Below, piece by piece: positions 5,771 through 7,008 of a DNA stretch of 7,008 nucleotides. The stretch lies in the NCBI GenBank assembly GCA_016776525.1, contig JADHTD010000143.1, positions 1 to 7,008 on the forward strand, written 5' to 3'. Position 1 is the stretch's first letter, and each line of letters begins with the position of its first letter. Source of the stretch: Rhodospirillales bacterium (GTDB lineage: Bacteria > Pseudomonadota > Alphaproteobacteria > Rhodospirillales > JADHTD01). The notes under the pieces were generated by a model. It saw only the letters and a program-made list of their open reading frames with translations. It searched no databases and was not told the DNA's origin. The translations under genes and the position numbers were made by a program.

Positions 5771-5776
5771 TCCTTA
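5771..5776 (-). promoter_or_regulatory. Likely ribosome binding site of hisS, overlapping ispG stop
   Basis: TAAGGA on the minus strand, whose first three bases are the ispG TAA stop codon. Thirteen bases separate it from the hisS ATG, longer than the usual 5-9, with an A-rich spacer that may help initiation. No other purine-rich site is closer. Confidence 0.4.
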
Positions 5777-7008
5777 ACGGGTGCCGGTTTCTTTTAACGG
5801 GGCGTTTCCATATCGGGTGGAAACATAGTCTTCGACGATTTTCTGAAATTCTTCTGCTATGCCGGGGCCTTTCAGTGTTTTCATTTTCTGGCCGTCGATA
5901 AAGACGGGGGCCGACGGTTCTTCGCCGGTTCCCGGCAGGCTGATGCCGACATCGGCATGTTTGCTTTCCCCGGGGCCGTTAACAATACAGCCCATGACGG
6001 CAAGGTTTAAGGTTTCTGCGCCCGGGTACTGCGTCCGCCATTCCGGCATCCGGTGACGGACATAGGTTTGGATTTTTTCGGCGAGATCCTGGAAGACCGT
6101 GCTGGTGGTCCTCCCGCAACCGGGACAGGAGGTAACCAACGGCGTAAACGATCGTAATCCCATGGTTTGCAGGATTTCCTGGGCAACGATTACTTCCCGG
6201 GTGCGGTCACCGCCGGGCTCAGGCGTCAGCGATACCCTGATAGTGTCGCCAATGCCGTGCTGTAGAAGGATACCCATGGCAGCCGTCGAGGCGACGATCC
6301 CTTTCGATCCCATGCCGGCCTCGGTCAGGCCCAAATGCAGGGCGTATTCACAACGGTCTGCGAGATTCTGGTAGACAGCGATGAGATCCTGAACGGCGCT
6401 GACTTTGCACGACAGGATGATCCGGTCGCTCCCCATGCCGATCTCTTCGGCCCGCTGAGCACTTTTTAAAGCAGAGAGAACCAAGGCTTCCCGGGTTATC
6501 TCCGTGGCATCCTGTGGGTTCCGGGATTTTGCATTTTTATCCATCAGGCCGGTCAGTAATTCCTGATCCAGACTGCCCCAGTTAACGCCGATACGAACCG
6601 GTTTGTCATATTTCAGGGCCGTTTCGATCATCGATGAGAACTGTTTGTCTTTCTTGTCACGGAACCCGACGTTGCCGGGATTTATGCGGTATTTGGCTAA
6701 TGATGTGGCGCAGCCGGGATGGTCGGTCAGAAGTTTATGGCCGATATAATGAAAATCGCCAACCAGGGGCACGTCGACGCCCAGGGTTTCAAGTTTCTCC
6801 CGAATATAGGGAACGGCAGCGGCTGATTCTTCACGGTCAACGGTAATGCGGACCAGTTCCGACCCGGCACGGGCCAGGTCGGCAACCTGGGCCGTCGTCG
6901 CCTCAACATCCGCCGTGTCCGTATTGGTCATGGACTGGACAACGATAGGGTTGTCGCCGCCAACGGTTACGGGCCCAATATTTACGGGAATACTGTATCG
7001 CCGCTTGT
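5774..7008 (-). CDS. ispG: 4-hydroxy-3-methylbut-2-en-1-yl diphosphate synthase, 5'-truncated by window edge
   Basis: Iron-sulfur enzyme of the MEP isoprenoid pathway; reductively opens methylerythritol cyclodiphosphate to HMBPP, using electrons from flavodoxin or ferredoxin. About 410 residues are visible. The frame stays open past the ATG at 6931 to the right edge, reading KRRYSIPVNIGPVTVGGD then NPIVVQS before MTNTDTADVEAT. That is the conserved IspG N-terminus, so 6931 is an internal Met and the true start is beyond 7008, probably by about ten codons. Seen: RINPGNVG, RIGVNWGSLD, LHLGLTEAG, GIGDTIRVSLTPEP, then the [4Fe-4S] ligands: two Cys in SCPGCGR (near 6112-6132) and one in MGCIVNGPGE (near 5965-5996), which also holds the catalytic Glu. 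All three Cys are present, so it should be active. First visible gene of the operon; its promoter is outside the window. Confidence 0.97.
   Translation of the reverse strand, partial: KRRYSIPVNIGPVTVGGDNPIVVQSMTNTDTADVEATTAQVADLARAGSELVRITVDREESAAAVPYIREKLETLGVDVPLVGDFHYIGHKLLTDHPGCATSLAKYRINPGNVGFRDKKDKQFSSMIETALKYDKPVRIGVNWGSLDQELLTGLMDKNAKSRNPQDATEITREALVLSALKSAQRAEEIGMGSDRIILSCKVSAVQDLIAVYQNLADRCEYALHLGLTEAGMGSKGIVASTAAMGILLQHGIGDTIRVSLTPEPGGDRTREVIVAQEILQTMGLRSFTPLVTSCPGCGRTTSTVFQDLAEKIQTYVRHRMPEWRTQYPGAETLNLAVMGCIVNGPGESKHADVGISLPGTGEEPSAPVFIDGQKMKTLKGPGIAEEFQKIVEDYVSTRYGNAPLKETGTR

Noticed and set aside
1..7008. Mobile element, phage, CRISPR, tRNA or novel defence system
   Set aside because: No transposase, integrase, terminal repeats, regular repeat arrays or tRNA-like folds were seen; every long gene belongs to a known housekeeping family.

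Overview
The window looks like an ordinary chromosomal stretch from an alphaproteobacterium of medium GC, perhaps a Rhodospirillales-like or deep-branching marine lineage. The main evidence is the DUF4167 protein (a family I know essentially from Alphaproteobacteria) beside prmC and prfA, the alpha-style MOSC protein, and the linked ispG-hisS pair. Genus and species cannot be read from the sequence.

Layout: a MOSC-domain gene on the + strand is cut by the left edge and ends at 541. It converges, with 5 bp between stop codons, on a minus-strand DUF4167 gene (547-1023). A 211-bp intergenic stretch (1024-1234) follows and is the only sizeable non-coding region. The rest is one tight minus-strand gene train, read right to left: ispG (cut by the right edge) - hisS - hemA (glutamyl-tRNA reductase) - prfA - prmC. 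Gaps in this train are 16, 7 and 2 nt, then a stop/start overlap, so it is almost certainly one operon whose promoter lies beyond base 7008.

The operon joins isoprenoid synthesis (IspG), histidine tRNA charging (HisS), the first committed step of C5 tetrapyrrole synthesis (GluTR), and translation termination (RF1 plus PrmC, which methylates the RF1 GGQ glutamine). The unusual member is GluTR. Most characterised alphaproteobacteria make 5-aminolevulinate with ALA synthase (the Shemin or C4 route), whereas here a GluTR with its catalytic Cys and His intact sits in a hemA-prfA-prmC order known from gammaproteobacteria, flanked by alpha-type neighbours. I see no mobile element, CRISPR array, tRNA or rRNA, and no evidence of a wholly new system. 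The points worth a second look are the GluTR and its sequence variants, the small motifs in the 1024-1234 gap, and several start-codon and edge-truncation problems that automatic annotation would get wrong.
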